Of a stretch of 64,000 bases of DNA, positions 50,170 to 57,713 are shown piece after piece. Under the pieces are notes generated by a model. That model saw only the letters and a program-made list of their open reading frames with translations. It was not told the origin of the DNA and searched no databases. The DNA lies in contig CAZJYI010000045.1 of NCBI GenBank assembly GCA_964550025.1, positions 1 through 64,000 of the forward strand. The letters run 5' to 3'. This DNA is from CAZJYI01 sp964550025. Its GTDB lineage: Bacteria > Verrucomicrobiota > Kiritimatiellia > UBA8416 > CAYOBW01. Within the stretch, counting starts at the first letter, position 1. Each line of letters starts with the position of its first letter. A program made the position numbers and the translations under genes.

Positions 50170-52017
50170 TCACTCCTTCTGTCGCGCGTAGTACGCCTTT
50201 TGCTCTTCCCGGGTCACCGCCCCGTTTCCGTCGGCATCTATCTTGTTAAACAGCTTGTCGACCTGGGCCTGGTCGTAGGTCTTGCCCTTCTTTGGCATCT
50301 CGACCCTTTTCCAGGCGCGGAATGCTTCCCTGGTTGTTCCCGTCTGCTTCTGAGTGGTCTTGACGTTCTTGGCCGGGGTTCGGCTTGTGGTCGCGGGCGG
50401 AGCCGGGCGCTTGCGGTGGTACTTCGGATGTTTCTGGTTCTTCCGCATGGGTACACCCGGCGCGTTGAACTCGTCGAAGTAGCGATCGTACTTCGGCAGG
50501 ATTCCCTTCAGGAGGTCGCGCTCTTCGCGATGTGCCTCCGAAACTGCGCCCCAGTCTTTGATCTCGTCGAAGCTGGTCAGGTCGTCCGCGTGCTTTGATA
50601 CATCCCACCATCTGCCCCATCCGCCCTTGAGTACACGCTTGCCGCGAACGAGTTGTTCCGGGCCGCGATGGGTGTAGAGCCACTTGCGGTGCTCCTTCTT
50701 GTCGGTGAACAGGAACGGCACCAGGCTCTCGCCGTTGATCTCGTAGTCTGCCGGCATCTCGAATCCGACGAGCTCGGCCACGGTCGGCAACACATCGGCC
50801 AGGCTCGCCAGCACGTCCTGCTCGCCGCGCTTCGTCATGCCGGGCGCGTGGATGATCAGCGGGATGTGACACCCCTTTTGCTTCTCGCCGCTGTTCTTAC
50901 CGTAGCCGCCACTCCCGTTGTCGGCGGTGAAAATGAACACTGTGTTGTCGGCAATGCCCATCGTCTCTAGTTTCTGCTGATAGAGCCAGACCTGGTAGTC
51001 GATGTACTCGATGTGTCTGTGCATGCCGGGCTCGGAGACCGTGCCGCGGGTATCATAGATCCCCTTGTCGCCGGTCACGTTCGGCTCCGTCCGACTGTAC
51101 TTCCTGCCGTCCCACTTCACAATCGGCGTGCCCGGCCAGCTACTCTCGGAATCGGGGTCGAACCAGTCGAATGCGTCGTGACCGAGGTGCGTCGTGTGGT
51201 AGATGAAGAACGGTTTCTTCTCAGCGTGTTTACGCTCCACGAAATCGAACACAAACTCCAGCTCCACGTCGGGACCATACGTGTTGAGGCCAAATCGCTC
51301 TTTCGCCTCGGGCGTGTTCGGCCACCAGACGACCTTCCCCGGGTCGCTGGGGTGGTTCATCAGCTTCACGTGCGGGAACCAGTACCAGCCGTGTTGCCAG
51401 TAGGTGTCGGCCGGTTCGCCGGTATCGACGTTGATCAACACCTTTTCGCCATCCCTCTGCACGTACGCATGCTTGAAATCGGTATAGGGGTTGTCCTTGT
51501 CGCTGAGTTTCCCGGGCGTGAAGCACCCTTCGTCGAAACCGTGCTTCGCGTAGCTGCCCGCCATCTGCGTCTTGCCGGCCCAGTACGTGCCGTAACCAGC
51601 GTTCTGCGCGATATGCCCGATCAGCAGCGGCGAGCTCTGGTAGACCGGCCAAGTTCCGAGTTTCCCGTGCTCGTCGTATCCCAGGCCCTTGTCCTTGTTG
51701 TTCCACCATTTGTGGATATGGGCGTAGCGGCCGCTCATCATCATCGCGCGACTCGGGTTGCAGACGCACGCGACCCAGGCCGTTTTGATCCAGCAACCCT
51801 CTTTCGCCATCTTGTCCAGAACCGGTGTTTTCGCGAGGTGGGCAGGGTCAGACGTGTCGCCCCGTGTCGGTTTGCTCCAGACGGATGAACCGTAGACGGG
51901 CAACTCGCGCGCGCTGATGTCATCCGCATAGAGGATGATGATATTGGGTTTCTGCAGAGCGCCGGCAATGCCGGTGGCGATCAAGACCATCAACAACGTT
52001 GCGCACAGCTTCTGCAT
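50170..52017 (-). CDS. exported S1-family sulfatase, type B, with C-terminal EF-hand tail
   Basis: A 615-residue product from the ATG at 52017 (AAGGAG upstream; signal MQKLCATLLMVLIATGIAGA). Metal Asp pair in LYADDISARELPVYG, formylglycine site Cys86 in CNPSR, followed by AMMMSGRYAHIHKWWNN. It is a paralogue of the gene at 43391-44962. After the normal type B end (LKGILPKYDRYFDEFNAPG) come about 95 extra residues: a basic Pro/Thr-rich linker (KRPAPPATTSRTPAKNVKT) and one EF-hand calcium loop (KIDADGNGAVTREEQKAYYA). The tail is absent from the other four sulfatases and could be a calcium-dependent docking piece. Confidence 0.9.
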   Translation of the reverse strand: MQKLCATLLMVLIATGIAGALQKPNIIILYADDISARELPVYGSSVWSKPTRGDTSDPAHLAKTPVLDKMAKEGCWIKTAWVACVCNPSRAMMMSGRYAHIHKWWNNKDKGLGYDEHGKLGTWPVYQSSPLLIGHIAQNAGYGTYWAGKTQMAGSYAKHGFDEGCFTPGKLSDKDNPYTDFKHAYVQRDGEKVLINVDTGEPADTYWQHGWYWFPHVKLMNHPSDPGKVVWWPNTPEAKERFGLNTYGPDVELEFVFDFVERKHAEKKPFFIYHTTHLGHDAFDWFDPDSESSWPGTPIVKWDGRKYSRTEPNVTGDKGIYDTRGTVSEPGMHRHIEYIDYQVWLYQQKLETMGIADNTVFIFTADNGSGGYGKNSGEKQKGCHIPLIIHAPGMTKRGEQDVLASLADVLPTVAELVGFEMPADYEINGESLVPFLFTDKKEHRKWLYTHRGPEQLVRGKRVLKGGWGRWWDVSKHADDLTSFDEIKDWGAVSEAHREERDLLKGILPKYDRYFDEFNAPGVPMRKNQKHPKYHRKRPAPPATTSRTPAKNVKTTQKQTGTTREAFRAWKRVEMPKKGKTYDQAQVDKLFNKIDADGNGAVTREEQKAYYARQKE

Positions 52018-52049
52018 GTCAGTCACTCCTTGTCCCCGTGCCTCTTCCC

Positions 52050-52178
52050 GTAGGGCGGTCCTCCGGGCCGCCCTGAGCCATCGGTAAGCAAGCGAGACAG
52101 AGAAATGCGCGAAACTTGCGGACTCTCTCTCAACTGCCTCCCAGGCTGTCTCAAGGACGGCGCGGAGCACCGTCCTAC
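52050..52178. repeat. palindromic element, GTAGGACGG family
   Basis: Arms at 52050-52074 (GTAGGGCGGTCCTCCGGGCC...) and 52155-52178 (GGACGGCGCGGAGCACCGTC...) pair imperfectly. The second arm includes the stop codon of the sulfatase gene at 52175-54049 (TAG of GTAGGACGG). Confidence 0.7.
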
Positions 52179-54049
52179 TTTGCACCAACCAGCTCCGCGT
52201 ACTCCGCAGGCAACTGAGGCCTGGCAGGTACGACGCCTTCCGGGAACTCCAGCTTCCTGTCGTGCGCGCCCTTGGCGAAGTTGCTGACGTGGTACTTGTT
52301 CTCCTGCGTCCAATCACATTCCAGCCGTCCGTCGCCCAGCACGATGCTTCCGAGCTTGTTACGGAAGAACGCCGCCAGCTTCTTGTACGGTTCGTGGTCG
52401 GCGACGTTCACCCGTTCTTTCGGATCGATGCGGAGGTCGTAGAGGGACATGTCCACGTCCTTCGCCGGTGCGTCCAGGCCCCAGCGGATCTTCGCGCCGG
52501 GTTCATAGCCCTCTCCGGGCTTGGTCCAGAACGGGCGGACGCGCATGGCGAACGCGAAGTCCTTGCTGCGGAGACAGGCCCGGTCGCCCCGCACCTGGTT
52601 CATCTCGGCAATGACATAGTCTCGCTGAGGGCCTTCGGTCATCGTTTTGCGCAGGCTGAAACCGTCCAAGCCGGGATGAGTGGACGCGTCGACCCCGGCT
52701 ACTTCGTAGAAGGTCGGCGCCAGGTCAACGAACTCGACCCAGTCCCTGACCACTTTGCCCGCCGGGTACTGCTTCTTGTCGGACGAGACCACGATGATGC
52801 TGTCGTGAACCGTCTCGAACCACGGCCCGAACTTGGCTTCGATGCCCTGCTCGCCGAGGTGCCAGCCGTGGTCGCCGCATACGAAGACGATGACGTATTC
52901 CTGCCTGTGTTTCGCGCAATACGCCTTGAAAGACTTGACGGCCTCGCCGATCAGGTGGTCGCCCATGGCGCAGAAGGCATAGTAGTCGCGAATCGCCTGC
53001 TGCTTCTCCTCGTCGGACATACGCGAAAAATCCATGTCTTCGCGTAGGTCACGCAACGACGGCGGCATCAACTCAGCCTCTTTCTCACTGTACGCGGGGA
53101 CCTTGTACTTCTTGCCGGCGAAGCGGTCGCGGAACTCCCTGGTGGGCAGCACGGGCGTATGCGGGAGACAGAAACCGAGATGGATGAAGACCGGCTTCGA
53201 CGGATCGGGTCCCTGCGCTTTGTCACCCGTGACGAGCTTGTATTCCTTACCTGCGTTGTCGAGGTGGCTCTGCATGCACTTCACGATCGCACTGTCGAGG
53301 GTGTTGCCGGTGGTGTTGGGCGAGACGCCGCCGATGATCAGGTCCGGGTTTCTGCGGGGGTGCGTGCGCAGAATGTCCAGCTCCTCCTCGACGGCCCTTC
53401 TCACCGCCAGTTCGTCGGCTGTCAATTCGCGGTCCTTGCGACTCATCCAGTAGCGCTTGATGCTGCCGTCGGCAAAGCGGAACACCTCCTCGAAACCGAG
53501 CACCATGCCCTTGCCTTTGTATTGGCCCCAGAGCCTGTTGAACCAGAAGTCGCTGCCGTCGGTCTTCTCAATGTTGTTGCGGTGGATGTAGGGTTGGTAG
53601 TGTCCCGTGTCCTTCCACTGGTGATAGCCTTTCCAGTCGTAGATGTAGAATCCGCTCTTGCCGAACATCGACGGTTGATAGCCGTTTTCCCCCATCACTT
53701 CTGGGATGATCCGGCTGGAACAGTCAGCCGCCTGGTGCGCCTTGCGAAAACCGTACATGCCGCAGCGGTGCACGTACCGTCCGGTGTGCATCGAGCTGCG
53801 CGACGGCGCACACGCCATGGAGTTGCAGAACGCGTGCGTGAACAAGACACCCGCGGATGCAAGCCGGTCGAGGTTGGGCGACTCGACATAGCCCAGTTCG
53901 CTGTTCTTCCTGCCCGTCGTCGCCACGTTGTAGCACGAGAGCGAGTCGCTCCGGTGGTCGTCCGTTATGATCCACAGGATGCTGGGCTTCTCTGCCGCCG
54001 AGGCGCTCAGTGCCAATAGCAGGATCAGTCCGCAGATGCTCTTATCCAT
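52175..54049 (-). CDS. exported S1-family sulfatase, type A
   Basis: A 624-residue product with a signal peptide (MDKSICGLILLLALSASAAE). Metal Asp pair in WIITDDHRSDS (30-31), formylglycine site Cys80 in CAPSR, followed by SSMHTGRYVHRCGMYGF. It is a paralogue of the gene at 48181-49995 (GRKNSELGYVESPNLDRLAS). Late blocks VIVFVCGDHGWHLGEQGIEA and VVSSDKKQYPAGKVVRDW complete the alkaline-phosphatase-like core. Its stop codon lies inside an arm of a palindromic element, so the insertion may have set the present C-terminus. Confidence 0.9.
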   Translation of the reverse strand: MDKSICGLILLLALSASAAEKPSILWIITDDHRSDSLSCYNVATTGRKNSELGYVESPNLDRLASAGVLFTHAFCNSMACAPSRSSMHTGRYVHRCGMYGFRKAHQAADCSSRIIPEVMGENGYQPSMFGKSGFYIYDWKGYHQWKDTGHYQPYIHRNNIEKTDGSDFWFNRLWGQYKGKGMVLGFEEVFRFADGSIKRYWMSRKDRELTADELAVRRAVEEELDILRTHPRRNPDLIIGGVSPNTTGNTLDSAIVKCMQSHLDNAGKEYKLVTGDKAQGPDPSKPVFIHLGFCLPHTPVLPTREFRDRFAGKKYKVPAYSEKEAELMPPSLRDLREDMDFSRMSDEEKQQAIRDYYAFCAMGDHLIGEAVKSFKAYCAKHRQEYVIVFVCGDHGWHLGEQGIEAKFGPWFETVHDSIIVVSSDKKQYPAGKVVRDWVEFVDLAPTFYEVAGVDASTHPGLDGFSLRKTMTEGPQRDYVIAEMNQVRGDRACLRSKDFAFAMRVRPFWTKPGEGYEPGAKIRWGLDAPAKDVDMSLYDLRIDPKERVNVADHEPYKKLAAFFRNKLGSIVLGDGRLECDWTQENKYHVSNFAKGAHDRKLEFPEGVVPARPQLPAEYAELVGAK

Positions 54050-54090
54050 CGTTGTCCTCTCTTCTCTCGTCCAGTCGCTGTTCGTTCCCC

Positions 54091-54221
54091 GTAGGAGGAT
54101 GCTCCTGCGCCGTCCCGAGGCAGGCCGGAGGCAGACGGGAGAGAGTATCGAGCGAAGTACTGCGACGCTCTCGCGACTGCCGCTACGACTGTCTCCAGGA
54201 CGGCCCGGAGGACCGTCCTAC
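54091..54221. repeat. palindromic element, GTAGGACGG family
   Basis: Arms 54091-54115 (GTAGGAGGATGCTCCTGCGC...) and 54198-54221 (GGACGGCCCGGAGGACCGTC...). The second arm contains the TAG stop of the GH86 gene, as at 52155. Confidence 0.7.
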
Positions 54222-56086
54222 CGTTCCTCCCGCCGATTCACCTGCAACACCGCGCAGGCGACTTTCCCGCCCGTGTCGGGGTAGGTGATCTTTACCTTGT
54301 TGACCGCGCTGACGATGTCCATCGGCACGGGCAGTTCAATCATCCCGAAGAAGTTGGCGCGCCCGGCTTGATCGCCTCCGGCCCAGTTGGTTGGGACGGA
54401 CAGTCTCTTGCCGTTGAACGTCACGGATGCCGGGAGGACCTGCTTGCCCAGCTCGCGTCCGGGCGAAAGGCGCAGCACCGCGTGACCGTTTCCGGTCGGC
54501 GTGTTGACAAACCTGAAGACGACCGGCCTGTCCGCCTCGATGTCCTGGAGGTAGTCCGTGGCGTAGACGCGGTATTCCCTGACGGCCCGGGAGGGCCTGG
54601 TGGTCTCTTTCGCGTCGACCAGAAGCAAGACGCTCTGCCCCGCTGCGAGGTCCAGTGTCTTTGGAATCGCATTCAGTCTGCGTTCCGCCAATACGGGTTT
54701 CTCGCCGCCGGTTTTCAGGGTGCGCGCCGTCGTATCGGCCGACGCGATACCTTCCAGCCCCGAGATCGACACCTGCTTCGGTGCGCTATCCAGGTTGGCC
54801 AGTGCCACGGTCAGGCGTTTTCCGTCGGCCAGGAATTGCACGCGTACGTCGGGGTTGGAGCAGGAGCTCTGTCGCCATTCGCCTTCTACACCCTTCCAGA
54901 ACTTGTAGAACAGGCTGAGATCCGTCTCCTTGAAGCCGCCGTCCGCCAGCCTGCGCCAGAGCAGGAACGGGTTGGCTTCGCCCGGCTTGGCTTTGCCCTT
55001 GAGATCATAGGTCCACATCGCCTTCCCAAGGACAAACGGAATGGTCCTCATCAGACGATCCGGGTGATCGAGGTAAGTCATCAACTGACCGTTGATGGAG
55101 CGGAGCATGCCTGCCGAACGTTTCGCGCTGTACGGTATGGTCGCCATGTTGCCTTCCGGGATCTTTCCGTACTCCGTGATCATGATCGGTTTGGCAACGC
55201 CGAACTTGATGTGGCTGTAGCTGTCGACCAGGTCCATGATCGCTTCGGAGTTGCTGCCGGTACGGTTGCGCGGCGTTCCCTTGACGTTCACCCCGTCGTA
55301 GATGTGATAGGAGAAGAAATCCATGTTCTTGCCCGCGATGTCCATGAACGTCTTCTGCCAGTTCTTCCAGTGCTCGAAGTTGCGCGATTCGACCTCGACC
55401 CATGCCGCGGAGTAGCCGCCGACGAGCACGTTGGGGTTCAACTCACGCACACGCTTTGCCACCACGTTGTGCTGCTCACTCATGGCCTCGACCGTCGTGC
55501 CGATCTTCCTGGCTTTCACAAACGGCTCATTGAACACCTCGAGGTAGCGCGGGCGCTCCCGGTCGTTGAAGGCGAGTTTGAGAAACTGCGCCGTGTACTC
55601 AGCCACCGCCTCGTAAGTGCGCGGCCCCCACGCCGCGAACGTGTTGTTCGTCCGGGCGTGCATCAGCTCCGGGTGCGTGCACAGGACCACTTTGCGCATG
55701 TGCCTTGGTGTCATGCGTCTGCCTTCGTATCGCTTGCGGTACTCCTTGGCTTCCGCCGCGATCCCCTCGATGTCAGGCATGTCCGGATTGTCCGGGTCGG
55801 CGGGGACCCGCGGCGCCCTCCAGGAGAGCAACCCGCCGTCGCGTCCATAGCGCGCGTCCAGCACATCCTCCAGGTAATGGAGGTCATCGTCGGTCATGTC
55901 GATCGATCCGAACGCCTCGTGAATCGTGATGAACTGGTCGCGGTCGAATCGCGTCACCCCGCCGATGTTGCGAACACACGCCGGATCAACCGTGACCCGG
56001 ACAACGTCCGGCTGCGCGCAACACAGGACCGGGAGTAAGGGCAGAAACATGTGTAGGCAGAAAAATGGTGTCTTTCGTTCCACCAT
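54218..56086 (-). CDS. GH86 beta-agarase / beta-porphyranase
   Basis: About 622 residues from the ATG at 56086 (GGGAGG upstream). An alternative ATG at 56122 overlaps the symporter stop (TGATG) and adds 12 residues. A signal segment follows (FFCLHMFLPLLPVLCCA). GH86 features: entry block GGVTRFDRDQFITIHEAFGS, acid/base Glu187 in EVFNEPFVKA, nucleophile Glu305 in IMITEYGKIPEGN, and a C-terminal beta domain (KRLTVALANLDSAPKQVSIS). GH86 contains both agarases and porphyranases, and the sequence alone does not tell which. With five sulfatases beside it, porphyran or another sulfated agar is plausible. Confidence 0.8.
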   Translation of the reverse strand: MVERKTPFFCLHMFLPLLPVLCCAQPDVVRVTVDPACVRNIGGVTRFDRDQFITIHEAFGSIDMTDDDLHYLEDVLDARYGRDGGLLSWRAPRVPADPDNPDMPDIEGIAAEAKEYRKRYEGRRMTPRHMRKVVLCTHPELMHARTNNTFAAWGPRTYEAVAEYTAQFLKLAFNDRERPRYLEVFNEPFVKARKIGTTVEAMSEQHNVVAKRVRELNPNVLVGGYSAAWVEVESRNFEHWKNWQKTFMDIAGKNMDFFSYHIYDGVNVKGTPRNRTGSNSEAIMDLVDSYSHIKFGVAKPIMITEYGKIPEGNMATIPYSAKRSAGMLRSINGQLMTYLDHPDRLMRTIPFVLGKAMWTYDLKGKAKPGEANPFLLWRRLADGGFKETDLSLFYKFWKGVEGEWRQSSCSNPDVRVQFLADGKRLTVALANLDSAPKQVSISGLEGIASADTTARTLKTGGEKPVLAERRLNAIPKTLDLAAGQSVLLLVDAKETTRPSRAVREYRVYATDYLQDIEADRPVVFRFVNTPTGNGHAVLRLSPGRELGKQVLPASVTFNGKRLSVPTNWAGGDQAGRANFFGMIELPVPMDIVSAVNKVKITYPDTGGKVACAVLQVNRREER

Positions 56087-56121
56087 CTTTCTGCCTCCCA
56101 TATTTCTGCCTGCGTCTCTCA

Positions 56122-57711
56122 TCAAGACCGTTCCTTCCCGTGCAGCGTTTCGCCGCGCCGTTCTTCGAGCTCTTTTCGAATCTGGGCCATCTTGTCCTTG
56201 GTCAGCGGATACCGGCTTAGCATGAAGAGGCAAAGGAGCAGCGCACCGGCCTGCGGCAGCGAGTAGAAGATGCGCAGGCGCTTCAATGTTCCCGGTTTCT
56301 GCTGAGCCATGACAGCATTCCGCTCCAGAGTGTCCCTGTAGGCCTCGATCGACATTGGTGCTTCGCCCTCGGAACCAGCCTTTTCCTCCTCCGTCAGTTG
56401 GGCATACTCGGCTTCCGCCTGCACAACGATGGCTGCCTTGGTCTCGTCGTCGAGCCGGGTGTCGAACTGAACGATGTGCTCGAGATTCCACCCGGAGATG
56501 ACAATGGCCAGGGTCATGGCGATCTTGTTGCACCAGTTGGTGATCGCGGCGATCAGCCCTTCACTGCGCGTGTTCGTGTTGTACTCGTCCCAGTCGCAGA
56601 CATCGGCGCGCATGGAGAGGATCAACACCCAGAACCCACATTCGCCAATGGCCACGAGGGGTTTCATGGACAGCGAGAGCCAGGGCCTTCCGGGGATGGT
56701 GGTGAAGTACATGCCGACGAAGGCAAAGCCGAGGATGACGCACGATCCAATCATGATCTTGTGCTTGTCGACCTTCTTGCCGATCACACCGATGACGGCG
56801 GCGGCGCCCAGGGCAAACCCGAGACGCAGCGTTCCGTCGATACCGCCCAGCGTCGCGCCTTTCTGAACATCGCCACCGTAGATGTAGTACACGTTTACAA
56901 AGTAGCTGAGGTTGGCCGTTGCCATGATGGCAAAGAGGTAGGTGGCAATGACGCCAATTACAATGAGCAGGGGCTTGTTCCGCGCGAGAGCCTGAAAGCC
57001 TTCCTTGAAACTGCCCGTGCCCTCCTTGGCGGCGATGTTCCTGTAGCGTTCGACGTTGAAAATGGCGGGGAGGATGCCCGCGACAATGATGACGCCGCCG
57101 ATAGCCCAGCTCACCGTGCGGACGCCGTTGACCTCACCCCCGACCCAGGAGCGTTTGGCCAGCCAGGTGGCGAAGGGGAACACCCAGACGATGCCCAGGT
57201 TGAAGAACTCCTGGACGTATTTTCGAACGATGAAGATCCAGCTTCGTTCCGTGTAGTCGGGCGTCAGCTCGGACCCCAGCGCCTCGTAGGGGACGGAAAA
57301 AATGGAATACACCGAGTAGAACACGATCAGCGCGACAAACAGGTAGGCCGTAATGGCCGCCGAAGACCAACTCTCAGGCACCATCCAGATCACCGGGAAC
57401 ATCAACCCGGTCAGGATCGCGCCAACGAAGATGAAGGGCTTTCTGCGGCCGTACCGGCTCTTTGTGCCGTCAGAGATCCTGCCGACCACGGGGTCCGTGA
57501 ACGCATCCCAGCAGCGCGCTGCCCCCAGGGCCAGGCCGACGACCGTCGCTCCCAATCCGAGGAAATCGACAAAGAACGGCGTCAGGAAGATCCATGCGAG
57601 GCAGACGTTCGCGTAGTGGTCGGAGACCACGCCCATGGAATAAGCGACTTTCTCCATCAGCGGAACCCGGTCCTCCGGTCTCGTCGCCTGTTCATTCGGT
57701 CTTTCAGACAT
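56122..57711 (-). CDS. GPH-family sugar:cation symporter (MFS_2)
   Basis: A 529-residue inner-membrane protein from the ATG at 57711, two bases after the GH50 stop and with GGAGGAG upstream. It has about 12 helices. The GPH signature is in the first third: FFVDFLGLGATVVGLALGAA, then RCWDAFTDPVVGRISDGTKS and RYGRRKPFIFVGAILTG, with SVPYEALGSELTPDYTERS. A cytoplasmic insertion late in the protein (ETKAAIVVQAEAEYAQLTEE) is common in PVC members. GPH transporters carry di- and oligosaccharides with Na+ or H+. Given its place between GH50 and GH86, neoagarooligosaccharides are the likely cargo. No TonB-dependent receptor pair was seen. Confidence 0.85.
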   Translation of the reverse strand: MSERPNEQATRPEDRVPLMEKVAYSMGVVSDHYANVCLAWIFLTPFFVDFLGLGATVVGLALGAARCWDAFTDPVVGRISDGTKSRYGRRKPFIFVGAILTGLMFPVIWMVPESWSSAAITAYLFVALIVFYSVYSIFSVPYEALGSELTPDYTERSWIFIVRKYVQEFFNLGIVWVFPFATWLAKRSWVGGEVNGVRTVSWAIGGVIIVAGILPAIFNVERYRNIAAKEGTGSFKEGFQALARNKPLLIVIGVIATYLFAIMATANLSYFVNVYYIYGGDVQKGATLGGIDGTLRLGFALGAAAVIGVIGKKVDKHKIMIGSCVILGFAFVGMYFTTIPGRPWLSLSMKPLVAIGECGFWVLILSMRADVCDWDEYNTNTRSEGLIAAITNWCNKIAMTLAIVISGWNLEHIVQFDTRLDDETKAAIVVQAEAEYAQLTEEEKAGSEGEAPMSIEAYRDTLERNAVMAQQKPGTLKRLRIFYSLPQAGALLLCLFMLSRYPLTKDKMAQIRKELEERRGETLHGKERS

Positions 57712-57713
57712 GA

